Part shown: piece after piece, positions 9,651-22,546 of the stretch
Layout of the letters: every line of letters begins with the position of its first letter
Numbering within the stretch: the stretch's first letter is position 1
Source of the DNA: Hydractinia symbiolongicarpus
Lineage: Eukaryota > Cnidaria > Hydrozoa > Anthoathecata > Hydractiniidae
NCBI RefSeq assembly: GCF_029227915.1
Contig: NC_079876.1
Location: 8,496,001-8,560,000 of the forward strand
Length of the DNA stretch: 64,000 nt
Reading direction: 5' to 3'
Position numbers and translations under genes: made by a program
Notes under the pieces: generated by a model
The model's input: only the letters and a program-made list of their open reading frames with translations
Databases searched by the model: none
Told to the model about the DNA's origin: nothing

Positions 9651-11691
9651 TTACGGGAAGTCGCGGGTTTTCGTTTGCCGGCGATTAAACTTCTTTTATT
9701 CAGCGTCTCATCAAAAATGAAAATATTTTTAAATACTACAAGTCTCATGGGCTTTAGTGGTGAAATAATAATTTAAAAAATCGTTCGGGAAAGGAGTTTA
9801 CACCCTGGGTACTTTCTTTGTATACTTTTGACTATACGGGCCGACTCGGGATTTACGGGAAATCGCAGGTTTTCGTTTGCCGGCGATTAAACTTCTTTTA
9901 TTCAGCGTCCCATCAAAAATGAAAACATTTTTGAAAACTACAAGTCTCATGCATTTTAGTGGTGAAAAAAAAATTTAAAAAATCGTTCGGGAAATGAGTT
10001 TACTCTTTGGGTACTTTCTTTGTATACATTCCACTATACGGGCCAAGCACGGGATTTACGGGAAATCGCGGGATTTCGTTTGCCGGCGATTAAACCTCTT
10101 TTATTAAAGGTCTCATCAAAAATGAAAACATTTTTGAAAACTGCAAGTCTCATGCGTTTTAGTGGTGAAAAGATAATTGAAAAAATCGTTTCGGAAATGA
10201 GTTTACTCACAGGGTACTTTCTTTGTATACATTCGACTATACGGGCCAAGCCCGGGATTTACGGGAAATCGCGGGTTTTCGTTTGCCGGCGATTTAACAA
10301 CTTTCATTAAGCGTCTCATCAAAAATGAAAACATTTCTGAAAACTACAAGTCTCATGCGTTTTAGTGGTGAAAATTAATTTAAAAAATCGTTCGGGAAAT
10401 GAGTTTACACCCTGGGTACTTTCTTTGTATACTTTTGACTATACGGGCCGAGTCCGGGATTTACGGGAAATCGCAGGTTTTCGTTTTCCGGCGATTAAAC
10501 TTCTTTTATTCAGCGTCTCATCAAAAATGAAAACATTTTTGAAAACTACAAGTCTCATGCGATTTAGTGGTGAAAAAATAATTTAAAAAATCGTTCGGGA
10601 AATGAGTTTACTCCCTGCGTACTTTCTTTGTATACTTTTGACTATGCGGGCCGAGTCCGGGGTTTACGGGAAATGGCGGGTTTTCGTTTGCCGGCGATTA
10701 AACTTCTTTTATTCAGCGTCTCATCAAAAATGAAAACATTTTTGAAAACTACAAGTCTCATGCGTTTTAGTGGTGAAAATTAATTTAAAAAATCGTTCGG
10801 GAAATGAGTTTACTCCCTGGGTACTTTCTTTGTATACTTTTGACACTATGGGCCGAGTCCGGGATTTACGGGAAGTCTCGGGTTTTCGTTTGCCGGCGAT
10901 TAAACTTCTTTTATTCAGCGTCTCATCAAAAATGAAAATATTTTTAAATACTACAAATCTCATGGGCTTTAGTGGTGAAATAATAATTTAAAAAATCGTT
11001 CGGGAAATTAGTTTACACCCTGGGTACTTTCTTTGTATACTTTTGACTATACGGGCCGAGTGCGGGATTTACGGGAAATCGCAGGTTTTCGTTTGCCGGC
11101 GATTAAACTTCTTTTATTCAGCGTCTCATCAAAAATGAAAATATTTTTAAATACTACAAATCTCATGGGCTTTAGTGGTGAAATAATAATTTAAAAAATC
11201 GTTCGGGAAATTAGTTTACACCCTGGGTACTTTCTTTGTATACTTTTGACTATACGGGCCGAGTGCGGGATTTACGGGAAATCGCAGGTTTTCGTTTGCC
11301 GGCGATTAAACTTCTTTTATTCAGCGTCTCATCAAAAATGAAAATATTTTTAAATACTACAAGTCTCATGGGCTTTAGTGGTAAAATAATAATTTAAAAA
11401 ATCGTTCGGGAAATGAGTTTACACCCTGAGTACTTTCTTTGTATACTTTTGACTATACGGGCCGAGTCCGGGATTTACGGGAAATCGCAGGTTTTCGTTT
11501 GCCGGCGATTAAACTTCTTTTATTGAGCGTCTCATCAAAAATGAAAACATTTTTGAAAACTACAAGTCTCATGCGATTTAGTGTTGACAAAAATAATTTA
11601 AAAAATCGTTCGGGAAATGAGTTTACTCCCTGGGTACTTTCTTTGTATACTTTTGACTATGCGGGCCGAGTCCGGGGTTTACGGGAAATGG

Positions 11692-14600
11692 CGGGTTTTC
11701 GTTTGCCGGCGATTAAACTTCTTTTATTCAGCGTCTCATCAAAAATGAAAACATTTTTGAAAACTACAAGTCTCAAGCGTTTTAGTGGTGAAAAGATAAT
11801 TTGAAAAATCGTTTTGGAAATGAGTTTACTCACAGGGTACTTTCTTTGTATACATTCGACTATACGGGCCAAGCCCGAGATTTACGGGAAATCGCGGGTT
11901 TTCGTTTGCCGGCGATTAAACCACTTTTATTAAGCCTCTCATCAAAAATGAAAACTTTTCTGAAAACTACAAGTCTCATGCGTTTTAGTGGTGAAAAAAT
12001 AATTTAAAAATTCGTTCGGGAAATGGGTTTACTCACAGGGTACTTTCTTTGTATACATTCGACTATACGGGCCAAACCCGGGATTTACGGGAAATCGCGG
12101 GTTTTCGTTTGCCGGCGATTAAACAACTTTTATTAAGCGTCTCATCAAAAATGAAAACATTTCTGAAAACCACAAGTCTCATGCGTTTTAGTGGTGAAAA
12201 TTAATTTAAAAAATCGTTCGGGAAATGAGTTTACTCCCTGGGTACTTTCTTTGTATACTTTTGACTATACGGGCCAAGCCCGGGATTTACGGGAAATCGC
12301 AGGTTTTCGTTTGCCGGCGATTAAACAACTTTCATTAAGCGTCTCATCAAAAATGAAAACATTTCTGAAAACCACAAGTCTCATGCGTTTTAGTGGTGAA
12401 AATTAATTTAAAAAATCGTTCGGGAAATGAGTTTACTTCCTGGGTACTTTCTTTGTATACTTTTGACTATACGGGTTGAGTACGGGATTTACGGGAAGTC
12501 GCGGGTTTTCGTTTGCCGGCAATTAAACTTCTTTTATTCAGCGTCTCATTAAAAATGAAAACATTTTTAAAAACTACAAGTCTCGTGGGCTTTAGTGGTG
12601 AAATAATAATTTAAAAAATCGTTCTGAAAATGAGTTTACACCCCGGGTACTTTCTTTGTATACTTTTGACTATACGGGCCGAGTCCGGAATTTACGGGAA
12701 ATCGCAGGTTTTCGTTTGCCGGCGATTAAACTTCTTTTATTAAGCGTCTCATCAAAAATGAAAACATTTCTGAAAACCACAAGTCTCATGCGTTTTAGTG
12801 GTGAAAATTAATTTAAAAAATCGTTCGGGAAATGAGTTTACTCCCTGGGTACTTTCTTTGTATACTTTTGACTATACGGGATTTACGGGAAATCGCGGGT
12901 TTTCGTTTGCCGGCGATTAAACAACTTTCATTAAGCGTCTCATCAAAAATGAAAACATTTCTGAAAACCACAAGTCTCATGCGTTTTAGTGGTGAAAATT
13001 AATTTAAAAAATCGTTCGGGAAATGAGTTTACTCCCTGGGTACTTTCTTTGTATACTTTTGACTATACGGGTTGAGTACGGGATTTACGGGAAGTCGCGG
13101 GTTTTCGTTTGCCGGCAATTAAACTTCTTTTATTCAGCGTCTCATTAAAAATGAAAACATTTTTAAAAACTACAAGTCCCGTGGGCTTTAGTGGTGAAAT
13201 AATAATTTAAAAAATCGTTCTGAAAATGAGTTTACACCCCGGGTACTTTCTTTGTATACTTTTGACTATACGGGCCGAGTCCGGAATTTACGGGAAATCG
13301 CAGGTTTTCGTTTGCCGGCGATTAAACTTCTTTTATTCAGCGTCTCATCAAAAATGAAAACATTTTTGAAAACTACAAGTCTCATGCGTTTTAGTGGTGA
13401 AAATTAATTTAAAAAATCGTTCGGGAAATGAGTTTACTCCCTGGGTACTTTCTTTGTATACTTTTGACTATACGGGCCGAGTCCGGGATTTACGGGAAGT
13501 TGCGGGTTTTCGTGTGCCGGCAATTGAACTTCTTTTATTCAGCGTCTCATCAAAAATGAAAACATTTTTAAAAACAACAAGTCTCATGCGTTTTAGTGGT
13601 GAAAAAATAATTTAAAAATTCGTTCGGGAAATGGGTTTACTCACAGGGTACTTTCTTTGTATACATTCGACTATACGGGCCAAGCCCGGGATTTACGGGA
13701 AATCGCGGGTTTTCGTTTGCCGGCGATTAAACAACTTTTATTAAGCGTCTCATCAAAAATGAAAACATTTCTGAAAACCACAAGTCTCATGCGTTTTAGT
13801 GGTGAAAATTAATTTAAAAAATCGTTCGGGAAATGAGTTTACTCCCTGGGTACTTTCTTTGTATACTTTTGACTATACGGGCCAAGCCCGGGATTTACGG
13901 GAAATCGCGGGTTTTCGTTTGCCGGCGATTAAACAACTTTCATTAAGCGTCTCATCAAAAATGAAAACATTTCTGAAAACCACAAGTCTCATGCGTTTTA
14001 GTGGTGAAAATTAATTTAAAAAATCGTTCGGGAAATGAGTTTACTCCCTGGGTACTTTCTTTGTATACTTTTGACTATACGGGTTGAGTCCGGGATTTAC
14101 GGGAAGTCGCGGGTTTTCGTTTGCCGGCAATTAAACTTCTTTTATTCAGCGTCTCATTAAAAATGAAAACTCTTTTAAAAACTACAAGTCTCGTGGGCTT
14201 TAGTGGTGAAATAATAATTTAAAAAATCGTTCTGAAAATGAGTTTACACCCCGGGTACTTTCTTTGTATACTTTTGACTATACGGGCCGAGTCCGGATTT
14301 ACGGGAAATCGCAGGTTTTCGTTTGCCGGCGATTAAACTTCTTTTATTCAGCGTCTCATCAAAAATGAAAATATTTTTAAATACTACAAGTCTCATGGGC
14401 TTTAGTGGTGAAATAATAATTTAAAAAATCGTTCGGGAAAGGAGTTTACACCCTGGGTACTTTCTTTGTATACTTTTGACTATACGGGCCGACTCGGGAT
14501 TTACGGGAAATCGCAGGTTTTCGTTTGCCGGCGATTAAACACCTTTCATTAAGCGTCTCATCAAAAATGAAAACATTTCTGAAAACTACAAGTCTCATGC

Positions 14601-17564
14601 GTTTTAGTGGTGAAATAATAATTTAAAAAATCGTTCGGGAAAGGAGTTTACACCCTGGGTACTTTATTTGTATACTTTTGACTATACGGGCCGACTCGGG
14701 ATTTACGGGAAATCTCGGGTTTTCGTTTGCCGGCGATTAAACTTCTTTTATTCAGCGTCTCATCAAAAATGAAAACATTTTTGAAAACTACAAGTCTCAA
14801 GCGTTTTAGTGGTGAAAAGATAATTTGAAAAATCGTTTTGGAAATGAGTTTACTCACAGGGTACTTTCTTTGTATACATTCGACTATACGGGCCAAGCCC
14901 GAGATTTACGGGAAATCGCGGGTTTTCGTTTGCCGGCGATTAAACCACTTTTATTAAGCCTCTCATCAAAAATGAAAACTTTTCTGAAAACTACAAGTCT
15001 CATGCGTTTTAGTGGTGAAAAAATAATTTAAAAATTCGTTCGGGAAATGGGTTTACTCACAGGGTACTTTCTTTGTATACATTCGACTATACGGGCCAAA
15101 CCCGGGATTTACGGGAAATCGCGGGTTTTCGTTTGCCGGCGATTAAACAACTTTTATTAAGCGTCTCATCAAAAATGAAAACATTTCTGAAAACCACAAG
15201 TCTCATGCGTTTTAGTGGTGAAAATTAATTTAAAAAATCGTTCGGGAAATGAGTTTACTCCCTGGGTACTTTCTTTGTATACTTTTGACTATACGGGCCA
15301 AGCCCGGGATTTACGGGAAATCGCAGGTTTTCGTTTGCCGGCGATTAAACAACTTTCATTAAGCGTCTCATCAAAAATGAAAACATTTCTGAAAACCACA
15401 AGTCTCATGCGTTTTAGTGGTGAAAATTAATTTAGAAAATCGTTCGGGAAATGAGTTTACTTCCTGGGTACTTTCTTTGTATACTTTTGACTATACGGGT
15501 TGAGTACGGGATTTACGGGAAGTCGCGGGTTTTCGTTTGCCGGCAATTAAACTTCTTTTATTCAGCGTCTCATTAAAAATGAAAACATTTTTAAAAACTA
15601 CAAGTCTCGTGGGCTTTAGTGGTGAAATAATAATTTAAAAAATCGTTCTGAAAATGAGTTTACACCCCGGGTACTTTCTTTGTATACTTTTGACTATACG
15701 GGCCGAGTCCGGAATTTACGGGAAATCGCAGGTTTTCGTTTGCCGGCGATTAAACTTCTTTTATTAAGCGTCTCATCAAAAATGAAAACATTTCTGAAAA
15801 CCACAAGTCTCATGCGTTTTAGTGGTGAAAATTAATTTAAAAAATCGTTCGGGAAATGAGTTTACTCCCTGGGTACTTTCTTTGTATACTTTTGACTATA
15901 CGGGATTTACGGGAAATCGCGGGTTTTCGTTTGCCGGCGATTAAACAACTTTCATTAAGCGTCTCATCAAAAATGAAAACATTTCTGAAAACCACAAGTC
16001 TCATGCGTTTTAGTGGTGAAAATTAATTTAAAAAATCGTTCGGGAAATGAGTTTACTCCCTGGGTACTTTCTTTGTATACTTTTGACTATACGGGTTGAG
16101 TACGGGATTTACGGGAAGTCGCGGGTTTTCGTTTGCCGGCAATTAAACTTCTTTTATTCAGCGTCTCATTAAAAATGAAAACATTTTTAAAAACTACAAG
16201 TCCCGTGGGCTTTAGTGGTGAAATAATAATTTAAAAAATCGTTCTGAAAATGAGTTTACACCCCGGGTACTTTCTTTGTATACTTTTGACTATACGGGCC
16301 GAGTCCGGAATTTACGGGAAATCGCAGGTTTTCGTTTGCCGGCGATTAAACTTCTTTTATTCAGCGTCTCATCAAAAATGAAAACATTTTTGAAAACTAC
16401 AAGTCTCATGCGTTTTAGTGGTGAAAATTAATTTAAAAAATCGTTCGGGAAATGAGTTTACTCCCTGGGTACTTTCTTTGTATACTTTTGACTATACGGG
16501 CCGAGTCCGGGATTTACGGGAAGTTGCGGGTTTTCGTTTGCCGGCAATTGAACTTCTTTTATTCAGCGTCTCATCAAAAATGAAAACATTTTTAAAAACA
16601 ACAAGTCTCATGCGTTTTAGTGGTGAAAAAATAATTTAAAAATTCGTTCGGGAAATGGGTTTACTCACAGGGTACTTTCTTTGTATACATTCGACTATAC
16701 GGGCCAAGCCCGGGATTTACGGGAAATCGCGGGTTTTCGTTTGCCGGCGATTAAACAACTTTTATTAAGCGTCTCATCAAAAATGAAAACATTTCTGAAA
16801 ACCACAAGTCTCATGCGTTTTAGTGGTGAAAATTAATTTAAAAAATCGTTCGGGAAATGAGTTTACTCCCTGGGTACTTTCTTTGTATACTTTTGACTAT
16901 ACGGGCCAAGCCCGGGATTTACGGGAAATCGCGGGTTTTCGTTTGCCGGCGATTAAACAACTTTCATTAAGCGTCTCATCAAAAATGAAAACATTTCTGA
17001 AAACCACAAGTCTCATGCGTTTTAGTGGTGAAAATTAATTTAAAAAATCGTTCGGGAAATGAGTTTACTCCCTGGGTACTTTCTTTGTATACTTTTGACT
17101 ATACGGGTTGAGTCCGGGATTTACGGGAAGTCGCGGGTTTTCGTTTGCCGGCAATTAAACTTCTTTTATTCAGCGTCTCATTAAAAATGAAAACTCTTTT
17201 AAAAACTACAAGTCTCGTGGGCTTTAGTGGTGAAATAATAATTTAAAAAATCGTTCTGAAAATGAGTTTACACCCCGGGTACTTTCTTTGTATACTTTTG
17301 ACTATACGGGCCGAGTCCGGATTTACGGGAAATCGCAGGTTTTCGTTTGCCGGCGATTAAACTTCTTTTATTCAGCGTCTCATCAAAAATGAAAATATTT
17401 TTAAATACTACAAGTCTCATGGGCTTTAGTGGTGAAATAATAATTTAAAAAATCGTTCGGGAAAGGAGTTTACACCCTGGGTACTTTCTTTGTATACTTT
17501 TGACTATACGGGCCGACTCGGGATTTACGGGAAATCGCAGGTTTTCGTTTGCCGGCGATTAAAC
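11692..17564. repeat. 15-monomer higher-order duplication (offset 3024 bp)
   Basis: About 11692-14540 reappears at 14716-17564 almost base for base. Shared rare markers include the truncated monomer gactatacgggatttacggg (12871 and 15895), acgggttgagtacggg, aagtcccgtgggc, aaaactcttttaaaaac and gccgagtccggatttacggg. I noticed only isolated differences, such as cgtgtgccgg at 13512 against cgtttgccgg at 16536, and tttaaaaaatcg against tttagaaaatcg near 12405/15431. The near identity implies a recent event or ongoing homogenisation. Confidence 0.92.
12871..12892. repeat. Monomer with an 11 bp microhomology deletion
   Basis: Normal copies read actatacgggccaagcccgg followed by gatttacggg. Here actatacggg is followed directly by atttacggg. 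The lost 11 bases lie between two cggg words, typical of slippage or microhomology-mediated loss. The same deletion occurs at 15895 as part of the 15-monomer duplication, so it predates that event. Confidence 0.8.
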
Positions 17565-20500
17565 TTCTTTTATTCAGCGTCTCATCAAAAATGAAAACAT
17601 TTTTGAAAACTACAAGTCTTATGCGTTTTAGTGGTGAAAAAATAATTTAAAAAATCGTTCGGGAAATGAGTTTACTCCCTGGGTACTTTCTTTGTATACT
17701 TTTGACTATACGGGCTGAGTCCGGGATTTACGGGAAGTCGCGGGTTTTCGTTTGCCGGCGATTAAACTTCTTTTATTCAGCGCCTCATCAAAAATGAAAA
17801 TATATTTAAATACTACAAGTCTCATGGGCTTTAGTGGTGAAATAATAATTTAAAAAATCGTTCGGGAAATGAGTTTACACCCTGGGTACTTTCTTTGTAT
17901 ACTTTTGACTATACGGGCCGACTCGGGATTTACGGGAAATCGCAGGTTTTCGTTTGCCGGCGATTAAACTTCTTTTATTCAGCGTCTCATCAAAAATGAA
18001 AACCTTTTTGAAAACTACAAGTCTCATGCGTTTTAGTGGTGGAAAAAAAATTTAAAAAATCGTTCGGGAAATGAGTTTACTCTCTGGGTACTTTCTTTGT
18101 ATACATTCAACTATACGGGCCAAGCCCGGAATTTACGGGAAATCGCGGGTTTTCATTTGCCGGCGATTAAACCACTTTTATTAAGCGTCTCATCAAAAAT
18201 GAAAACATTTCTGAAAACTACAAGTCTCATGCGTTTTAGTGGTGAAAAAATAGTTTAAAATTTCGTTCGGGAAATGAGTTTACTCCCTGGGTACTTTCTT
18301 TGTATACTTTTGACTATACGGGCCGAGTCCGGGATTTACGGGAAGTCGCGGGTTTTCGTTTGCCTGCAATTAAACTTCTTTTATTCAGCGTCTCATCAAA
18401 AATGAAAACATTTTTAAAAACTACAAGTCTCATGGGCTTTAGTGGTGAAGTAATAATTTAAAAAATCGTTCGGGAAATGAGTTTTCACCCCGGGTACTTT
18501 CTTTGTATACTTTTGACTATACGGGCCGAGTCCGGGATTTACGGGAAATCGCAGGTTTTCGTTTGCCGGCGATTAAACTTCTTTTATTCAGCGTCTCATC
18601 AAAAATGAAAACATTTTTGAAAACTACAAGTCTCATGCGTTTTAGTGGTGAAAAAATAATTTAAAAAATCGTTCGGGAAATGAGTTTACTCCCTGGGTAC
18701 TTTCTTTGTATACTTTTGACTATACGGGCTGTGTCCGGGATTTACGGGAAGTCGCGGGTTTTCGTTTGCCGGCGATTAAACTTCTTTTATTCAGCGTCTC
18801 ATCAAAAATGAAAATATTTTTAAATACTACAAGTCTCATGGGTTTTAGTGGTGAAATAATAATTTAAAAAATCGTTCGGGAAATGAGTTTACACCCTGGG
18901 TACTTTCTTTGTATACTTTTGACTATACGGGCCGACTCGGGATTTACGGGAAATCGCAGGTTTTCGTTTGCCGGCGATTAAACTTCTTTTATTCAGCGTC
19001 TCATCAAAAATTAAAACATTTTTGAAAACTACAAGTCTCATGCGTTTTAGTGTTGAAAAAATAAATTAAAAAATCGTTCTAGAAATGAGTTTACTCACAG
19101 GGTACTTTCTTTGTATACATTCGACTATACGGGCCAAGCCCGGGATTTACGGGAAATCGCGGGTTTTCGTTTGCCGGCAATTAAACCTCTTTCATTAAGC
19201 GTCTCATCAAAAATGAAAACATTTTTGAAAACTACAAGTCTCAGGCGTTTTAGTGGTGAAAAAATAAATTAAAAAATCGTTCTGGAAATGAGTTTACTCA
19301 CAGGGTACTTTCTTTGTATACATTCGACTATACGGGCCAAGCCCGGGATTTACGGGAAATCGCGGGTTTTCGTTTGCCGGCGATTAAACCTCTTTCATTA
19401 AGCGTGTCATCAAAAATGAAAACATTTTTGAAAACTACAAGTCTCATGCGTTTTAGTGGTGAAAAAAAAATTTAAAAAATCGTTCGGAAAATGAGTTTAC
19501 TCCCTGGGTACTTTCTTTCTATACATTCGACTATACTGGCCAAGCCCGGGATTTACGGGAAATCGCGGGATTTCGTTTGCCGGCGATTAAACCTCTTTTA
19601 TTAAGCGTCTCATCAAAAATGAAAACATTTTTAAAAACTGCAAATCTCATGCGTTTTAGTGGTGAAAAGATAATTGAAAAAATCGTTTCGGAAATGAGTT
19701 TACTCACAGGGTACTTTCTTTGTATACATTCGACTATACGGCCAAGCCCGGGATTTACGGGAAATCGCGGGTTTTCGTTTGCCGGCGATTAAACCTCTTT
19801 CATTAAGCGTCTCATCAAAAATGAAAACATTTTTGAAAACTACAAGTCTCATGCGTTTTAGTGTTGAAAAAATAAATTAAAAAATTCTTCTGGAAATGAG
19901 TTTACTCACAGGGTACTTTCTTTGTATACATTCGACTATACGGGCCAAGCCCGGGATTTACGGGAAATCGCGGGTTTTCGTTTGCCGGCGATTAAACCTC
20001 TTTCATTAAGCGTCTCATCAAAAATGAAAACATTTTTGAAAACTACAAGTCACATGCGTTTTAGTGGTGGAGAAAAAATTTAAAAAATCGTTCGGGAAAT
20101 GAGTTTACTCTCTGGGTACTTTCTTTGCATACATTCAACTATACGGGCCAAGCCCGGGATTTACGGGAAATCGCGGGTTTTCGTTTGCCAGCGATTAAAC
20201 CACTTTTATTAAGCGTCTCATCAAAAATGAAAACATTTCTGAAAACTACAAGTCTCATGCGTTTTAGTGGTGAAAAAATAATTTAAAAATTCGTTCGGGA
20301 AATGAGTTTACTCACAGGGTACTTTCTTTGTATACATTCGACTATACGGGCCAAGCCCGGGATTTACGGGAAATCGCGGGTTTTCGTTTGCCGGCGATTA
20401 AACAATTTTCATTAAGCGTCTCATCAAAAATGAAAACATATCTGAAAACTACAAGTCTCATGCGTTTTAGTGGTGAAAATTAATTTAAAAAATCGTTCGG

Positions 20501-21748
20501 GAAATGAGTTTACTCCCTGGGTACTTTCTTTGTATACTTTTGACTATACGGGCCGAGTCCGGGATTTACGGGAAGTCGCGGGTTTTCGTTTGCCTGCAAT
20601 TAAACTTCTTTTATTCAGCGTCTCATCAAAAAAGAAAACATTTTTAAAAACTACAAGTCTCATGGGCTTTAGTGGTGAAGTAATAATTTAAAAAATCGTT
20701 CGGGAAATGAGTTTACACCCCGGGTACTTTCTTTGTATACTTTTGACTATACGGGCCGAGTCCGGGATTTACGGGAAATCGCAGGTTTTCGTTTGCCGGC
20801 GATTAAGCTTCTTTTATTCAGCGTCTCATCAAAAATGAAAACATTTTTGAAAACTACAAGTCTCATGCGTTTTAGTGGTGAAAAAATAATTTAAAAAATC
20901 GTTCGGGAAATGAGTTTACTCCCTGGGTACTTTCTTTGTATACTTTTGACTATACGGGCTGAGTCCGGGATTGACGGGAAGTCGCGGGTTTTCGTTTGCC
21001 GGCGATTAAACTTCTTTTATTCAGCGTCTCATCAAAAATGAAAACATTTTTGAAAACTACAAGTCTCATGCGTTTTAGTGGTGAAAAAATAATTTAAAAA
21101 ATCGTTCGGGAAATGAGTTTACTCCCTGGGTACTTTCTTTGTATACTTTTGACTATACGGGCTGAGTCCGGGATTGACGGGAAGTCGCGGGTTTTCGTTT
21201 GCCGGCGATTAAACTTCTTTTATTCAGCGTCTCATCAAAAATGAAAATATTTTTAAATACTACAAGTCTCATGCGTTTTAGTGGTGAAAAAATAATTTAA
21301 AATTTCGTTTGGGAAATGAGTTTACTCACAGGGTACTTTCTTTGTATACATTCGACTATACGGGCCAAGCCCGGGATTTACGGGAAATCGCGGGTTTTCG
21401 TTTGCCGGCGATTAAACAACTTTCATTAAGCGTCTCATCAAAAATGAAAACATTTCTGAAAACTACAAGTCTCATGCGTTTTAGTGGTGAAAATTAATTT
21501 AAAAAATCGTTCGGGAAATGAGTTTACTCCCTGGGTACTTTCTTTGTATACTTTTGACTATACGGGCCGAGTCCGGGATTTACGGGAAGTCGCGGGTTTT
21601 CGTTTGCCTGCAATTAAACTTCTTTTATTCAGCGTCTCATCAAAAATGAAAACATTTTTAAAAACTACAAGTCTCATGGGCTTTAGTGGTGAAGTAATAA
21701 TTTAAAAAATCGTTCGGGAAATGAGTTTACACCCCGGGTACTTTCTTT

Positions 21749-21766
21749 GTATACTTTTGACTATAC
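21749..21766. other. Monomer-internal dyad GTATA-(8)-TATAC
   Basis: The words gtata and tatac are separated by eight bases (cttttgac in T-type, cattcgac in A-type). The two arms are kept in nearly all monomers even though the loop differs between the two classes. It could be a binding site or a short hairpin. This exemplar stands for the same site in every monomer. Function is not shown. Confidence 0.6.
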
Positions 21767-21844
21767 GGGCCGAGTCCGGGATTTACGGGAAATCGCAGGT
21801 TTTCGTTTGCCGGCGATTAAACTTCTTTTATTCAGCGTCTCATC

Positions 21845-21862
21845 AAAAATGAAAACATTTTT
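21845..21862. other. Monomer-internal dyad AAAAATG-AAAA-CATTTTT
   Basis: A perfect 7 bp inverted repeat with a 4-base spacer, found in most monomers. Some subfamilies alter one arm (aatatttttaaat, acatttctgaaaac, aagatttctgaaaac), so the dyad is less strictly kept than the GTATA/TATAC one. It is AT-rich and could bend or extrude. This exemplar represents the site across the array. Confidence 0.5.
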
Positions 21863-22343
21863 GAAAACTACAAGTCTCATGCGTTTTAGTGGTGAAAAAA
21901 TAATTTAAAAAATCGTTCGGGAAATGAGTTTACGCCCTGGGTACTTTCTTTGTATACTTTTGACTATACGGGCTGTGTCCGGGATTTACGGGAAGTCGCG
22001 GGTTTTCGTTTGCCGGCGATTAAACTTCTTTTATTCAGCGTCTCATCAAAAATGAAAATATTTTTAAATACTACAAGTCTCATGGGTTTTAGTGGTGAAA
22101 TAATAATTTAAAAAATCGTTCGGGAAATGAGTTTACACCCTGGGTACTTTCTTTGTATACTTTTGACTATACGGGCCGACTCGGGATTTACGGGAAATCG
22201 CAGGTTTTCGTTTGCCGGCGATTAAACTTCTTTTATTCAGCGTCTCATCAAAAATTAAAACATTTTTGAAAACTACAAGTCTCATGCGTTTTAGTGTTGA
22301 AAAAATAAATTAAAAAATCGTTCTGGAAATGAGTTTACTCACA

Positions 22344-22546
22344 GGGTACTTTCTTTGTATACATTCGACTATACGGGCCAAGCCCGGGATTTACGGGAAA
22401 TCGCGGGTTTTCGTTTGCCGGCGATTAAACCTCTTTCATTAAGCGTCTCATCAAAAATGAAAACATTTTTGAAAACTACAAGTCTCAGGCGTTTTAGTGG
22501 TGAAAAAATAAATTAAAAAATCGTTCTGGAAATGAGTTTACTCACA
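22344..22546. repeat. Reference A-type monomer (203 bp)
   Basis: A typical member of the second class. It differs from T-type at linked positions: gtatacattcgactatac, gggccaagcccggg, cgcgggttttcg, and aacctctttcattaagcg in place of ttcttttattcagcg. The preceding junction reads ctcacaggg rather than ctccctggg or acaccctggg. A-type copies recur from base 61 to beyond 62800, interspersed with T-type rather than segregated. Some carry acggccaagcc with one G missing, which gives 202 bp. Confidence 0.95.
22364..22377 (+). other. CENP-B-box-like word in A-type monomers (one base short)
   Basis: A-type monomers read ttcgactatacggg, that is TTCG-N3-A-N2-CGGG. The mammalian CENP-B box core is TTCG-N4-A-N2-CGGG, so the half-sites are present but the spacing is one base shorter. 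In T-type monomers TTCG has become tttg. The resemblance may be chance. Alternation of monomers with and without such a box is known from human alpha satellite, which is why it is recorded. Confidence 0.2.

Larger units (their letters stand above)
2500..9835. repeat. 11-monomer higher-order duplication, interrupted in its first copy by the transposon
   Basis: Sequence from about 2500 to 4564 matches about 7576 to 9640 at offset 5076. Sequence after the insertion, 7412 to about 7605, matches 9641 to about 9835 at offset 2229. The two offsets differ by 2847, exactly the 2845 bp element plus a 2 bp target duplication. Without the element the copies are adjacent at 2229 bp, eleven monomers. Shared rare markers include caccgtgggtac, ccggaatttacggg, catacattcaactatac and atacaggctgagtcc. 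Confidence 0.9.
21736..21938. repeat. Reference T-type monomer (203 bp)
   Basis: A typical member of the more frequent class. Reading from gggtac, its diagnostic words are gtatacttttgactatac, gggccgagtccggg, cgcaggttttcg, aacttcttttattcagcg, and a tail with aaaaaataatttaaaaaatcg, which puts a stop in the otherwise open frame. Two short dyads lie inside it, at 21749-21766 and 21845-21862. The next monomer starts at 21939, fixing the 203 bp period. Confidence 0.95.

Noticed and set aside
21845-21862. Terminator or riboswitch hairpin
   Set aside because: The 7 bp AT dyad recurs in nearly every monomer without any associated gene; better read as a feature of the satellite unit.
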